64,000 nt of DNA from Pseudomonas sp. G2-4 (lineage in GTDB: Bacteria; Pseudomonadota; Gammaproteobacteria; Pseudomonadales; Pseudomonadaceae), in assembly GCF_030064125.1 (NCBI RefSeq), contig NZ_CP125957.1, forward strand, positions 124,001 through 188,000. Reading direction: 5' to 3'. The notes under the pieces are model-generated. The model saw nothing but the letters and a program-made list of their open reading frames with translations, ran no database searches and was not told the origin of the DNA. This document shows, in pieces, positions 44,060 to 51,638 of the stretch. The position numbers were made by a program, and so were the translations under genes. How positions within the stretch are numbered: the stretch's first letter is position 1; every line of letters starts with the position of its first letter.

Positions 44060-44160
44060 TGGGAGACAACTCCGCCATCCCCTTGAGCAACTCGATCGGC
44101 AAAGGGAGGACGATGGTGGCGCTTTTGTTCCCAGCCTGTAGGTAGCGCAGCTGCTGGGTA
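44060..44160 (-). pseudogene. Remnant of a Band 7/SPFH (slipin-like) C-terminus
   Basis: On the minus strand QQLRYLQAGNKSATIVLPLP followed by IELLKGMAEL looks like the C-terminal end of slipin-type SPFH proteins. Nothing upstream on that strand encodes the rest, and the reading frame runs on into the REPIN, so at most a fragment survives. Short match, moderate confidence only. Confidence 0.45.
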
Positions 44161-44260
44161 GTCGAGTCATGGATTGATTGAATTTTGATCAGTCTGACGG
44201 TCATCAAGGGACTAGACTGCGGGAACGTCCCAGCCATCTTTCTATGCTCAGGAGCCTCGT

Positions 44261-44506
44261 ATGGAATCCCCGATCCACAGCCTTCCCGCGCTGTTTAAAC
44301 AGCTAGGCCTGCCGGACGACGCCATCAGCATCGACCAATTCATCGCCACCCATTCACCCCTCAAGCCCAAACTGCATCTGGCGGATGCGTTTTTCTGGAA
44401 CAACGCCCAGCAGCAATTACTCCGCGAAGAAATCCTTGAGGACGCTGACTGGGCGGAGGTGGTGGATCAGTTGAATGTGTTGTTGAGGAAAGGGCGCGAC
44501 GAATGA
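44261..44506 (+). CDS. DUF2789 family protein
   Basis: 81 residues, MESPIHSLPALFKQLGLPDD, with the family pattern SIDQFIATHSPL...LADAFFWNNAQQQLLREEIL...DADWAEVVDQLNVLLR. Cytoplasmic, function unknown. AGGAG precedes the ATG. Transcribed in the same direction as the antitoxin 60 bases downstream. Confidence 0.85.
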   Translation: MESPIHSLPALFKQLGLPDDAISIDQFIATHSPLKPKLHLADAFFWNNAQQQLLREEILEDADWAEVVDQLNVLLRKGRDE

Positions 44507-44565
44507 GCGAAGTTGTACCGTGCTTCGAAAAAGACCAGAATTCAGTACCTTTTGAGGACCTGATT

Positions 44566-44811
44566 ATGCAGAGTATTCTGGCTGATATGGCTGTAAGTGT
44601 TTCCGAATTGAAGAAAAATCCTTCGGCTGTCCTGAGCGGCGCTCATGGCGGTCCGGTGGCGGTGCTCAATCACAACCGGGTGATGGGTTATATGGTACCG
44701 GCCGAAGTATTCGAAGCCATGATGGAACGTCTGGATGATCTTGAATTGGCTGAGATCGTTCGCGCCCGCCGTCATGAAACACCAATTCCGGTGAGTCTGG
44801 ATGACTTATAA
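44566..44811 (+). CDS. Phd/YefM-type antitoxin
   Basis: 81 residues from ATG 44566 (MQSILADMAVSVSELKKNPS) with GAGG upstream; the ATG at 44503 in the same frame would add an unlikely 21-residue lead. SVSELKKNPSAVL and GPVAVLNHNRVMGYMVP are typical of Phd/YefM antitoxins that bind DNA N-terminally and neutralise a RelE-type toxin through the C-terminus. Overlaps the toxin start by 11 bases, the usual arrangement. Confidence 0.87.
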   Translation: MQSILADMAVSVSELKKNPSAVLSGAHGGPVAVLNHNRVMGYMVPAEVFEAMMERLDDLELAEIVRARRHETPIPVSLDDL

Positions 44812-45083
44812 GCTCGAATTCCTGCCCTCGGCTCGCAAGGAATGGGACAAGTTGGGTCATACCGTGCGGGAGCAATTCAAAAAGAAATTGGTGCAGCGAC
44901 TTGAAGCGCCTCGCCTCGCCGCTGATACCCATGCACGGCATACCTGACTGCTACAAAATCAAACTCAAGGCGTGCGGGTACCGATTGGTTTATGAAGTGA
45001 TCGATGATCGTCTTGTTGTTTCGGTCGTTGCTGTGGGTAAGCGTGAACGCAGCGAGGTCTATCAGAAAGCCCGAAACCGCTAG
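44801..45083 (+). pseudogene. RelE/ParE-type toxin with +1 frameshift
   Basis: MTYKLEFLPSARKEWDKLGH ... LVQRLEAPRLAAD is a normal RelE start. At the CCC run 44928-44930 the frame is lost and stops at ACC TGA; the rest of the family continues in the +1 frame as MHGIPDCYKIKLKACGYRLV ... VVAVGKRERSEVY to 45083. Removing one C restores a full RelE of about 93 residues. Either a real null toxin or a sequencing error. Confidence 0.88.
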
Positions 45084-45203
45084 TCTATGGCCTCACTAGT
45101 CCTATTAGTCCAAATAGTTATTAATAAATATCTTCTTATTCCTTAACCAATATAACTCTCCTCCCTATACTCGTCCGGGAACAGACACGCAGGAGAGCAA
45201 CCC

Positions 45204-45785
45204 ATGCGCAACGAATCGATTCGCTACCTGATTGTGCCGGGCTGGCAAGGATCGCCGGAAAATCATTGGCAAACCCACTGGCAGAACAGCCTGCCCAACA
45301 GCGCCCGGGTCGAGCAGGCCGACTGGTTGACGCCCCGGCGTGAAGACTGGGTCGCGGCGTTGGCCGAAGCCATAGCTGCCGACAGTACGCCGGTCATTCT
45401 CATTGCCCATAGCCTGGGTTGCATCACGGTTGCCCATTGGGCCGCCACTGCGCCGGTGCAGTTTCTGCGCCAGGTGCGCGGGGCGTTGCTGGTGGCGCCG
45501 GCGGATGTGGAACGGCCGGCCTGCGCCCCGGCGCTGCGCAATTTTGCGCCGATTCCCACCGATCTGTTGCCGTTCCCCAGCCAGATCGTCAGCTCGGACA
45601 ACGACGCTGCGGTGAGCGCTCCGCGTGCTCTGGAGCTGGCGCGCAACTGGGGCGCCGAGGCCGGGATTCTGGCCGGGGCGGGGCATATCAATGTGAAGTC
45701 CGGTCACCAGCGCTGGGAGCAGGGGTTCGCTTATCTCTATCGTCTGCAAAGTCGCATGGAGCACCACGCCCTGCGTCGCGCCTGA
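45204..45785 (+). CDS. RBBP9/YdeN-type alpha/beta serine hydrolase
   Basis: 193 residues. GWQGSPENHWQTHW is the RBBP9-family signature, the nucleophile is S70 in AHSLGC, Asp is in SSDNDAAVS and His in GAGHINVKSG. Cytoplasmic. The upstream region 45090-45185 is very AT-rich. It is followed 47 bases later by a sigma-54 activator, then metQ, an arrangement consistent with sulfur-related regulation but not proof of it. Confidence 0.85.
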   Translation: MRNESIRYLIVPGWQGSPENHWQTHWQNSLPNSARVEQADWLTPRREDWVAALAEAIAADSTPVILIAHSLGCITVAHWAATAPVQFLRQVRGALLVAPADVERPACAPALRNFAPIPTDLLPFPSQIVSSDNDAAVSAPRALELARNWGAEAGILAGAGHINVKSGHQRWEQGFAYLYRLQSRMEHHALRRA

Positions 45786-45832
45786 ATTTTAACGCCCTCC
45801 CGTCTCCCGACGGTTGGGGGCGGGAGTCTGCC

Positions 45833-46768
45833 ATGAGCTTGCATGAAACCTTCGGTCAGCCGTTGCTGACCTTTCCCGATGCGGAAAAAAGCCCCCTGAG
45901 CATTCGTGCCAAGGCGCTGGTGTTCGTCGACCCGCGTTCGCGACAGTTGCGCCAAGAGTTGGAGCAGTTGGCACCCCGCTCGGTCTCGGTGCTGATACGC
46001 GGTGAAACCGGTACTGGCAAGGAACTGCTTGCCCGGCACATCCATCGCGAAAGTGATCGCGCTGGGCTGTTTGTCTCGGTCAATTGCGGCGCCATCAGCC
46101 CGACCTATGCTGACGCCGAACTGTTCGGTTATGCCGCTGGCAGCTACAGCGGCTCGGCCAGTAGCCGGGCGGGCTGGTTTGGCTCGGCCAATGGCGGCAC
46201 CCTTTACCTGGATGAAATCGGTGATTTGCCGCTGCCGATCCAGATCAAATTGCTGGCAGCCCTGGAAAATCATGAAGTCACCCGCGTCGGCGCTCACCAG
46301 CCCAGCCCGGTGGATGTACGCCTGGTCGCGGCCACCAGCATCGACCTGGCGCAGGCGGTGGCTGCCGGGAAATTTCACGAGCGGCTCTATTATTACCTCA
46401 GCGAAGGTCGGCTCGAATTACCGGCCCTGCGCGAGCGAGTGGGCGATATCCTGTCCCTGGCCGAATACTTCCTGGGCATCTACACCCAGCGCCTCGGCCT
46501 GACTGTGCCGCTGATCAGCGAAGCGGCGCAACAGGCCCTTGAACGGCACAGTTGGCCGGGCAATACCCGCGAGCTGGAAAACGTCATTCACTTTGCGTTG
46601 CTGGTGAGTGGGGGGGATGAGATTTTGCCGGACCATCTGAATTTGCCGCTCCAGCCTTCAGTGCCGGAGCTGATCGAGCAGCAAGTGGCGCAGGTCATTG
46701 CAGGGGGCTCGGAAGGTGAGCGCGCCGCGCTCAAGGCGCTGTTCAATCGACTGGGCTCAACGCTATAG
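45833..46768 (+). CDS. Short sigma-54 activator-like AAA+ protein (SfnR-like)
   Basis: 311 residues from ATG 45833 (GGGAG upstream). AAA+ core with Walker A GETGTGKE and Walker B GGTLYLDEIGDLP, like the sulfone regulator SfnR. Two oddities: the GAFTGA loop that contacts sigma-54 reads GSYSGS, and after WPGNTRELENVI the C-terminus (LIEQQVAQVIAGG...LGSTL) is short without a recognisable Fis-type helix-turn-helix. No N-terminal receiver domain. It may regulate the adjacent hydrolase/metQ or work through a partner. Confidence 0.78.
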   Translation: MSLHETFGQPLLTFPDAEKSPLSIRAKALVFVDPRSRQLRQELEQLAPRSVSVLIRGETGTGKELLARHIHRESDRAGLFVSVNCGAISPTYADAELFGYAAGSYSGSASSRAGWFGSANGGTLYLDEIGDLPLPIQIKLLAALENHEVTRVGAHQPSPVDVRLVAATSIDLAQAVAAGKFHERLYYYLSEGRLELPALRERVGDILSLAEYFLGIYTQRLGLTVPLISEAAQQALERHSWPGNTRELENVIHFALLVSGGDEILPDHLNLPLQPSVPELIEQQVAQVIAGGSEGERAALKALFNRLGSTL

Positions 46769-46786
46769 GTACGGCAGACCCGCTCT

Positions 46787-46881
46787 TGTGGCGAGGGAGC
46801 TTGCTCCCGCTCGGTTGCGCAGCAACCGCAAAAAAATTGGGGCCGCTTCGCAGCCCAGCGGGAGCAAGCTCCCTCGCCACA
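46787..46881. repeat. REPIN, GCGAGGGAGCTTGCTCCC type
   Basis: Inverted REP pair with a 55-base spacer that includes GCGCAGCAACCGC and GCTTCGCAGC. Lies between the sigma-54 activator gene and the metQ promoter region. Confidence 0.9.
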
Positions 46882-47053
46882 CAGAAAAGCGGTTCAGCTA
46901 TATGAGTAAAACGAATATGAACTTGAATAAAAGATATTGTTAAGGCATAAAAAATATCGGTATCGTCCGCATCACGCCAGCGATAGCACTTCGCTGGCAC
47001 TCGCACATTTGCCTGTCATCCAAGACGACAGTGATTTTCGATAAGGACACTGC

Positions 47054-47836
47054 ATGAAAAAGGTTCTGTTGTTCACCGCATTGGCGGCAGCCCTGACCTC
47101 GGGCCTGGCCCAGGCGGCGGAGAAACTGGTCGTGGCGGCCACCCCGGTACCTCACGCTGAAATCCTCGAGCTGATCAAGCCGGCCCTGGCCAAAGAAGGC
47201 GTGGACCTGCAAATCAAGGTCTTCACCGACTACGTTCAACCCAACGTACAGGTTGACCAGAAGCGCCTGGACGCCAACTACTTCCAGACCCTGCCATACC
47301 TCAAGAGCTTCAACGAAGGTAAAGGCACTAACCTGGTGACCGTGATCGGCGTGCATGTCGAACCATTCGGCGGTTACTCGAAGAAAGTCAAAAGCCTGGC
47401 CGAGCTGAAGGACGGCGCCACCATCGCCATTCCCAACGAAGGCAGCAACAGCGGTCGCGCGCTGATCCTGCTGCAGAAGGCTGGCCTGATCGAGCTCAAG
47501 GACCCGAAAAACGCCTTGGCCACGCCGAAAGACATCGCCAAGAACCCGAAGAACTTCAAGTTCAAGGAGCTGGAATCGGCCATGTTGCCGCGGGTGCTGG
47601 ATCAGGTCGACCTGGACATGATCAACACCAACTACGCCCTGGAAGCAGGACTTAACCCGGCCAAGGATGCACTGGTGATCGAAGGTGCGGATTCGCCTTA
47701 CGTCAACTTCCTGGTGGCCCGTCCGGACAACAAGGACAGCCCGGCCATGCAGAAACTGGCCAAGGCCCTGACCAGTCCGGAAGTGAAAGCCTTCATCGAG
47801 AAGAAATACAGCGGCGCGGTACTTCCCGCGTTCTGA
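47054..47836 (+). CDS. metQ: MetQ/NlpA-type periplasmic binding protein
   Basis: 260 residues. Signal peptide MKKVLLFTALAAALTSGLAQ with A-A cleavage and no lipobox Cys, so soluble periplasmic rather than a lipoprotein. KLVVAATPVPHAEILELIKP, VFTDYVQPNVQVDQKRLDAN and IPNEGSNSGRALILL are family signatures for methionine-type binding proteins. AAGGA precedes the ATG. No metN/metI genes are nearby, so it is an orphan. A terminator follows. AT-rich sequence (46890-46960) upstream. Confidence 0.87.
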   Translation: MKKVLLFTALAAALTSGLAQAAEKLVVAATPVPHAEILELIKPALAKEGVDLQIKVFTDYVQPNVQVDQKRLDANYFQTLPYLKSFNEGKGTNLVTVIGVHVEPFGGYSKKVKSLAELKDGATIAIPNEGSNSGRALILLQKAGLIELKDPKNALATPKDIAKNPKNFKFKELESAMLPRVLDQVDLDMINTNYALEAGLNPAKDALVIEGADSPYVNFLVARPDNKDSPAMQKLAKALTSPEVKAFIEKKYSGAVLPAF

Positions 47837-47861
47837 TCGAAGGGTACAGGTTTGAAGTTAC

Positions 47862-47895
47862 AACGCCGACGGCTTTGCCAGCGTCGGCGTTTTTT
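47862..47895 (+). terminator. Rho-independent terminator after metQ
   Basis: AACGCCGACGGCTTTGCCAG CGTCGGCGTT followed by TTTTTT: GC-rich stem and T-tract 26 bases after the metQ stop. Confidence 0.9.
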
Positions 47896-47920
47896 TGTGC
47901 CGACGCCTAAGACCCGATGC

Positions 47921-48031
47921 TCACCGGACGGTGTCGCGGGCAGGCTTGTTTTTTAATGCGCGGCGCAGGGCTGCAAGCAGTTTGAGGAGGTCTTGTGGAT
48001 CGAGGTATTGCGGGGCTTTCACGTCAGCCAT
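47921..48031 (-). CDS. 36-residue small protein, unknown function
   Basis: MADVKAPQYLDPQDLLKLLA then ALRRALKNKPARDTVR. An excellent AAGGAAG lies 8 bases before the ATG, and the composition (amphipathic helix, basic C-terminus) is coherent, so I count it as a real gene despite its size. It sits downstream of the AAA ATPase gene on the same strand (137 bases away). Confidence 0.6.
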   Translation of the reverse strand: MADVKAPQYLDPQDLLKLLAALRRALKNKPARDTVR

Positions 48032-48167
48032 TGTTATCTTCCTTGTGATGGGGCCGGGGAGTCTGGCCATAAGCTGCGGTTCCGGGGAGAGGTCTATCGA
48101 AAAAAAGACCCGTCCTACAGCGAATGGAAAAATAGCCTTCTTACAAAGCCTCTGCAAATACCGTCGA

Positions 48168-49328
48168 TCAATCCGGCCAGTTCCAGGCCGGCGTATCCAG
48201 CATTCCCTGGCCCACGATCCCGGTCTGGCCCAGATCTTTTTCCAGGACGATGCAATTGCAGTCGTCGTCCTGTTGCAAGGCGGCGATCAGCCGCGAGGCA
48301 TGGGACACCACCCAGACCTGGCAATTGACCGACGCCCGGATGATCAACCGCGCCAAGGCCGGCAACAGATCCGGGTGCAGGCTGGTTTCCGGTTCGTTGA
48401 GCACCATCAACGAAGGGGGACGAGGGGTGAGCAGGGCCGCCACCAGCAACAGATAGCGCAGGGTTCCGTCCGACAGTTCGGCGGCGGACAGTGGGCGCAG
48501 CAAGCCTTGCTGATAAAACTCGATGGCGAAGCGTCCGCCTTGCAGTGCCTCGATGCGCAACCGAGCGCCGGGAAAGGCGTCGCCAATGGCCGCGTGCAAG
48601 GCTTCAGCGTCGCCGATTTCAAGGATGGTTTGCAGGGCGGCGGCCAGGTCGCGCCCGTCGTGGTGCAGCACTGGCGTGCGAGTGCCCAGTTGCGGTTGGC
48701 GCACTGGGGCGTCGGCGTCGCTGCGAAAATGGTCGTAGAAGCGCCAGCGGCGAATGAACTCGCGCATTTGCAGCACCTCTGGCGAAGTGCGCAGGCTGCC
48801 GACCTGGTCGAACAGGCTGTCGAAGCTGGGCGTGTGCTGGGCCAATACATCCCATGAACGACCTTCACGGGCCCGGATCATCGGCCCATTGCGGTCCACC
48901 AGCAGGCTGGCAGGACGAAAGACCGGACCGGCCCAGATGCATTCGCGCTTGATTTCCGGGTCCAGTGAAAACGCTGAAAGACTGGGTTCTGGTAGGCCCA
49001 AGGCAATCGAATAGCTGAAATCTTCCCCGGCGAACCCCAGGCGCAAGCGTTTGCTGCCCTGGCGCACGATACCCTGGACAGGCACCTCGCCGTTGCGCAT
49101 ACGCCGGCTGATTTCTTCCGGCCCGGCCCAGAAGGTCGAGTCCAGTCCGCCTTCACGGGCCAGGGCGTTGACCACCCCGCCCTGTGCCGTCTCCGCCAAC
49201 AATCGCAGGGCACGGTACAGATTGGACTTGCCGCTGCCATTGGGGCCGGTGATCAGGTTCAGCCGACCCAGGGGAATCACCAGTTTGTTGATGGAGCGGT
49301 AATTGGCTACCGCGAGGGTCTTGAGCAT
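48168..49328 (-). CDS. AAA-family ATPase, RecF/OLD-like
   Basis: 386 residues from ATG 49328. Walker A GPNGSGKSN (28-36), signature-like LSAAELSDGTLRYLLLVAAL and Walker B VLNEPETSLHP (N replaces the usual D, as in many AAA_21 proteins), then a VVSHASRLIAAL switch region. No accompanying nuclease domain, so this is the ATPase-only class. Possible roles are DNA repair or defence; no partner gene is visible, which argues against a complete two-gene defence system. Confidence 0.82.
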   Translation of the reverse strand: MLKTLAVANYRSINKLVIPLGRLNLITGPNGSGKSNLYRALRLLAETAQGGVVNALAREGGLDSTFWAGPEEISRRMRNGEVPVQGIVRQGSKRLRLGFAGEDFSYSIALGLPEPSLSAFSLDPEIKRECIWAGPVFRPASLLVDRNGPMIRAREGRSWDVLAQHTPSFDSLFDQVGSLRTSPEVLQMREFIRRWRFYDHFRSDADAPVRQPQLGTRTPVLHHDGRDLAAALQTILEIGDAEALHAAIGDAFPGARLRIEALQGGRFAIEFYQQGLLRPLSAAELSDGTLRYLLLVAALLTPRPPSLMVLNEPETSLHPDLLPALARLIIRASVNCQVWVVSHASRLIAALQQDDDCNCIVLEKDLGQTGIVGQGMLDTPAWNWPD

Positions 49329-49473
49329 GTGCGATTTCCTGCTGCCTGGGCCGGTAGTTTGCCTGATTCGCCGGCACACGTGATTCTTGGCGATCCTATG
49401 CTTGGCGTTGAACCCTGTTCTAAGCTCACAGTCGTATCGTCACTGGCACGTCCGTACAACACAAGGAGTCTGC

Positions 49474-50577
49474 ATGGCGGGTCCCCGAATCAAACTGGTC
49501 GTTGGCCTGAGCACGGTGCTGTTGCTGGCGGGATGCGGTGATAAAAAACCCGAGGAAAAAGCCTTTCCGCGAGTGTTCGTGCAGCAAGCCATGCCTTCCG
49601 AATACGCGGCTTCGGTGACCCTGACCGGCGATGTCCAGGCTCGAGTGCAGAGCGATCTGTCGTTTCGCGTGGCTGGCAAGATCATCGAGCGTAAGGTGGA
49701 TGTCGGTGACCGGGTTTCGGCCAGGCAAGTGCTGGCCCGGCTCGACCCTCGAGACTTGCAGACCAACGTCGACTCCGCCGAAGCCCAGGTGGCCGCCGAA
49801 CAGGCGCGGGTCAAGCAAAGTGCGGCGGCCTTCGTGCGCCAGCAAAAACTCTTGCCCAAGGGCTACACCAGCCAAAGCGAATACGATGCGGCCCAGGCGC
49901 AACTGCGCAGCAGTCAGAGCGCACTGACCGCTGCCCAGGCCCAGTTGGCCAACGCCCGCGAACAACTGAGCTACACCGCACTGATCGCCGAGGCGCCGGG
50001 CATTGTCACCGCGCGCCAGGCCGAGGTTGGCCAGGTGGTGCAGGCCACGGAGCCGATCTTCAGCCTGGCCCGCGATGGCGAGCGCGACGCGGTGTTCAAC
50101 ATCTACGAATCCTTGTTGCAAGAACCGCCATCGGACCCCTCCATCATCATCAGCTTGCTGGACAACCCTGCCATCAAGACCACCGGTACGGTCCGTGAGA
50201 TCACCCCGGCGGTGTCCGCCGAAACGGGCACCGTGCAAGTCAAGGTCACCCTCAACGATTTGCCCGAAGGGATGCGCCTGGGCTCGGTGGTCAGTGCCAC
50301 GGCCAAGTCCGCAGGCAAGACGGCTGTGGAGCTGCCCTGGTCGGCGCTGACGAAAAACCTCAGCGACCCGGCCGTGTGGCTGGTGGACGGAGAGGGCAAG
50401 GCGCAGTTGCATAACGTGACCGTTGGCCGATACCTGACGGGCAAGGTCATCATCAGCGACGGGCTCAAGGGTGGCGAGAAAGTCGTCACTGCTGGTGGGC
50501 AATTGCTTCATCCTGGCGTGCGCGTCGAGATCGCCGAAAACACCTCGACGAACCCTCCTGCGGGAGCTCAGCCATGA
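49474..50577 (+). CDS. RND periplasmic adaptor lipoprotein (TriA-like)
   Basis: 367 residues from ATG 49474 with AAGGAG upstream. Lipoprotein signal MAGPRIKLVVGLSTVLLLAG then Cys21. Lipoyl halves LSFRVAGKIIERKVDVGDRV and LIAEAPGIVTARQAEVGQVV flank a coiled coil with AEAQVAAEQARVKQ. First of two consecutive adaptors; next start overlaps the stop (ATGA). Two adaptors with one RND pump is the arrangement of P. aeruginosa TriABC. Confidence 0.85.
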   Translation: MAGPRIKLVVGLSTVLLLAGCGDKKPEEKAFPRVFVQQAMPSEYAASVTLTGDVQARVQSDLSFRVAGKIIERKVDVGDRVSARQVLARLDPRDLQTNVDSAEAQVAAEQARVKQSAAAFVRQQKLLPKGYTSQSEYDAAQAQLRSSQSALTAAQAQLANAREQLSYTALIAEAPGIVTARQAEVGQVVQATEPIFSLARDGERDAVFNIYESLLQEPPSDPSIIISLLDNPAIKTTGTVREITPAVSAETGTVQVKVTLNDLPEGMRLGSVVSATAKSAGKTAVELPWSALTKNLSDPAVWLVDGEGKAQLHNVTVGRYLTGKVIISDGLKGGEKVVTAGGQLLHPGVRVEIAENTSTNPPAGAQP

Positions 50578-51638
50578 AGCGTCTGTGGATGGTTTTGGCC
50601 GGCCTGCTGCTGGCGGCTTGCTCGAAGGAAGAGGCGCCACCTGAGCCGGTGCGTCCAGTGCTGTCGATCGAGGTCCGGGCGCTCGACCAACAGGCCCTCG
50701 GGCGGTTCGCCGGGAGCATCCAGGCGCGTTACGAAAGTAACGTGGGTTTCCGCGTGCCAGGGCGGATCGCCCGTCGCAACGTCGATGTCGGTGCCGAAGT
50801 GAAAAAGGGCGACTTGCTCGCCACCCTCGACCCTACCGATCAACAGAACCAGTTGCGGGCTGCCCAGGGCGATCTGGCGCGGATCGAGGCGCAGTACATC
50901 AACGCCCAGGCCAATGCTCGTCGTCAGCAGCAATTGTTTGACCGTGGTGTCGGCGCCCAGGCCCAACTGGACATTGCCCAGACCGACCTGAAAACCACCG
51001 GTGCGTCCCTCGAACAGGCCCAGGCCTCGGTGCAACAGGCGCGCGACCAGCTCAACTACAGCGAACTGCGCACGGACCATGATGCCGTCGTCACGGCCTG
51101 GAATGCTGAAGCCGGGCAGGTGGTCACTGCGGGCCAGCAAGTGGTGACCCTGGCCCGTCCCGACATCAAGGAAGCGGTGATCGACCTGCCGGCCGGCTTG
51201 GCCGAGCGTCTGCCCGAGGACGTGGTGTTCGAGGTCGCCGCGCAATTGGACCCAACCCTGCGCACCACCGTCACCGTGCGCGAGATCGAACCCCAGGCAC
51301 AGAGCGCTACCCGTACGCGTCGGGCGCGTTTGACGCTGGCCGATACTCCGCCAGGTTTTCGCCTGGGCACGGCGATCAGCGTGACCCTGAGTTCGACCAT
51401 CGAGCCACGCATTGAACTGCCCCTCAGTGCGCTGCAAGAGATCGATGGCAAGGCGCGGATCTGGCTCATCGACCCGCAAACCCAGACCGTCTCCCCCCGT
51501 GAGGTGCGGATTCTCGAACGTTCGGCTGACTCGGTGCTGGTGGCCAACGGCATCAAGGCTGGCGACCGTGTGGTCACGGCCGGCGTGAACAGCCTCAAGC
51601 CGGGGCAGAAAGTGAAACTCGACGAGGACGTACGATGA
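50574..51638 (+). CDS. RND periplasmic adaptor lipoprotein (TriB-like)
   Basis: 354 residues, lipoprotein signal MKRLWMVLAGLLLAACSKEE (Cys16). Lipoyl half VGFRVPGRIARRNVDVGAEV, coiled coil, second half LRTDHDAVVTAWNAEAGQVV, beta-barrel. Coupled to the genes on both sides by ATGA overlaps. Confidence 0.85.
   Translation: MKRLWMVLAGLLLAACSKEEAPPEPVRPVLSIEVRALDQQALGRFAGSIQARYESNVGFRVPGRIARRNVDVGAEVKKGDLLATLDPTDQQNQLRAAQGDLARIEAQYINAQANARRQQQLFDRGVGAQAQLDIAQTDLKTTGASLEQAQASVQQARDQLNYSELRTDHDAVVTAWNAEAGQVVTAGQQVVTLARPDIKEAVIDLPAGLAERLPEDVVFEVAAQLDPTLRTTVTVREIEPQAQSATRTRRARLTLADTPPGFRLGTAISVTLSSTIEPRIELPLSALQEIDGKARIWLIDPQTQTVSPREVRILERSADSVLVANGIKAGDRVVTAGVNSLKPGQKVKLDEDVR

Noticed and set aside
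48168..49328. AAA ATPase considered as a two-gene defence system
   Set aside because: No nuclease or effector partner; the only same-strand neighbour is a 36-residue protein, so evidence is insufficient.
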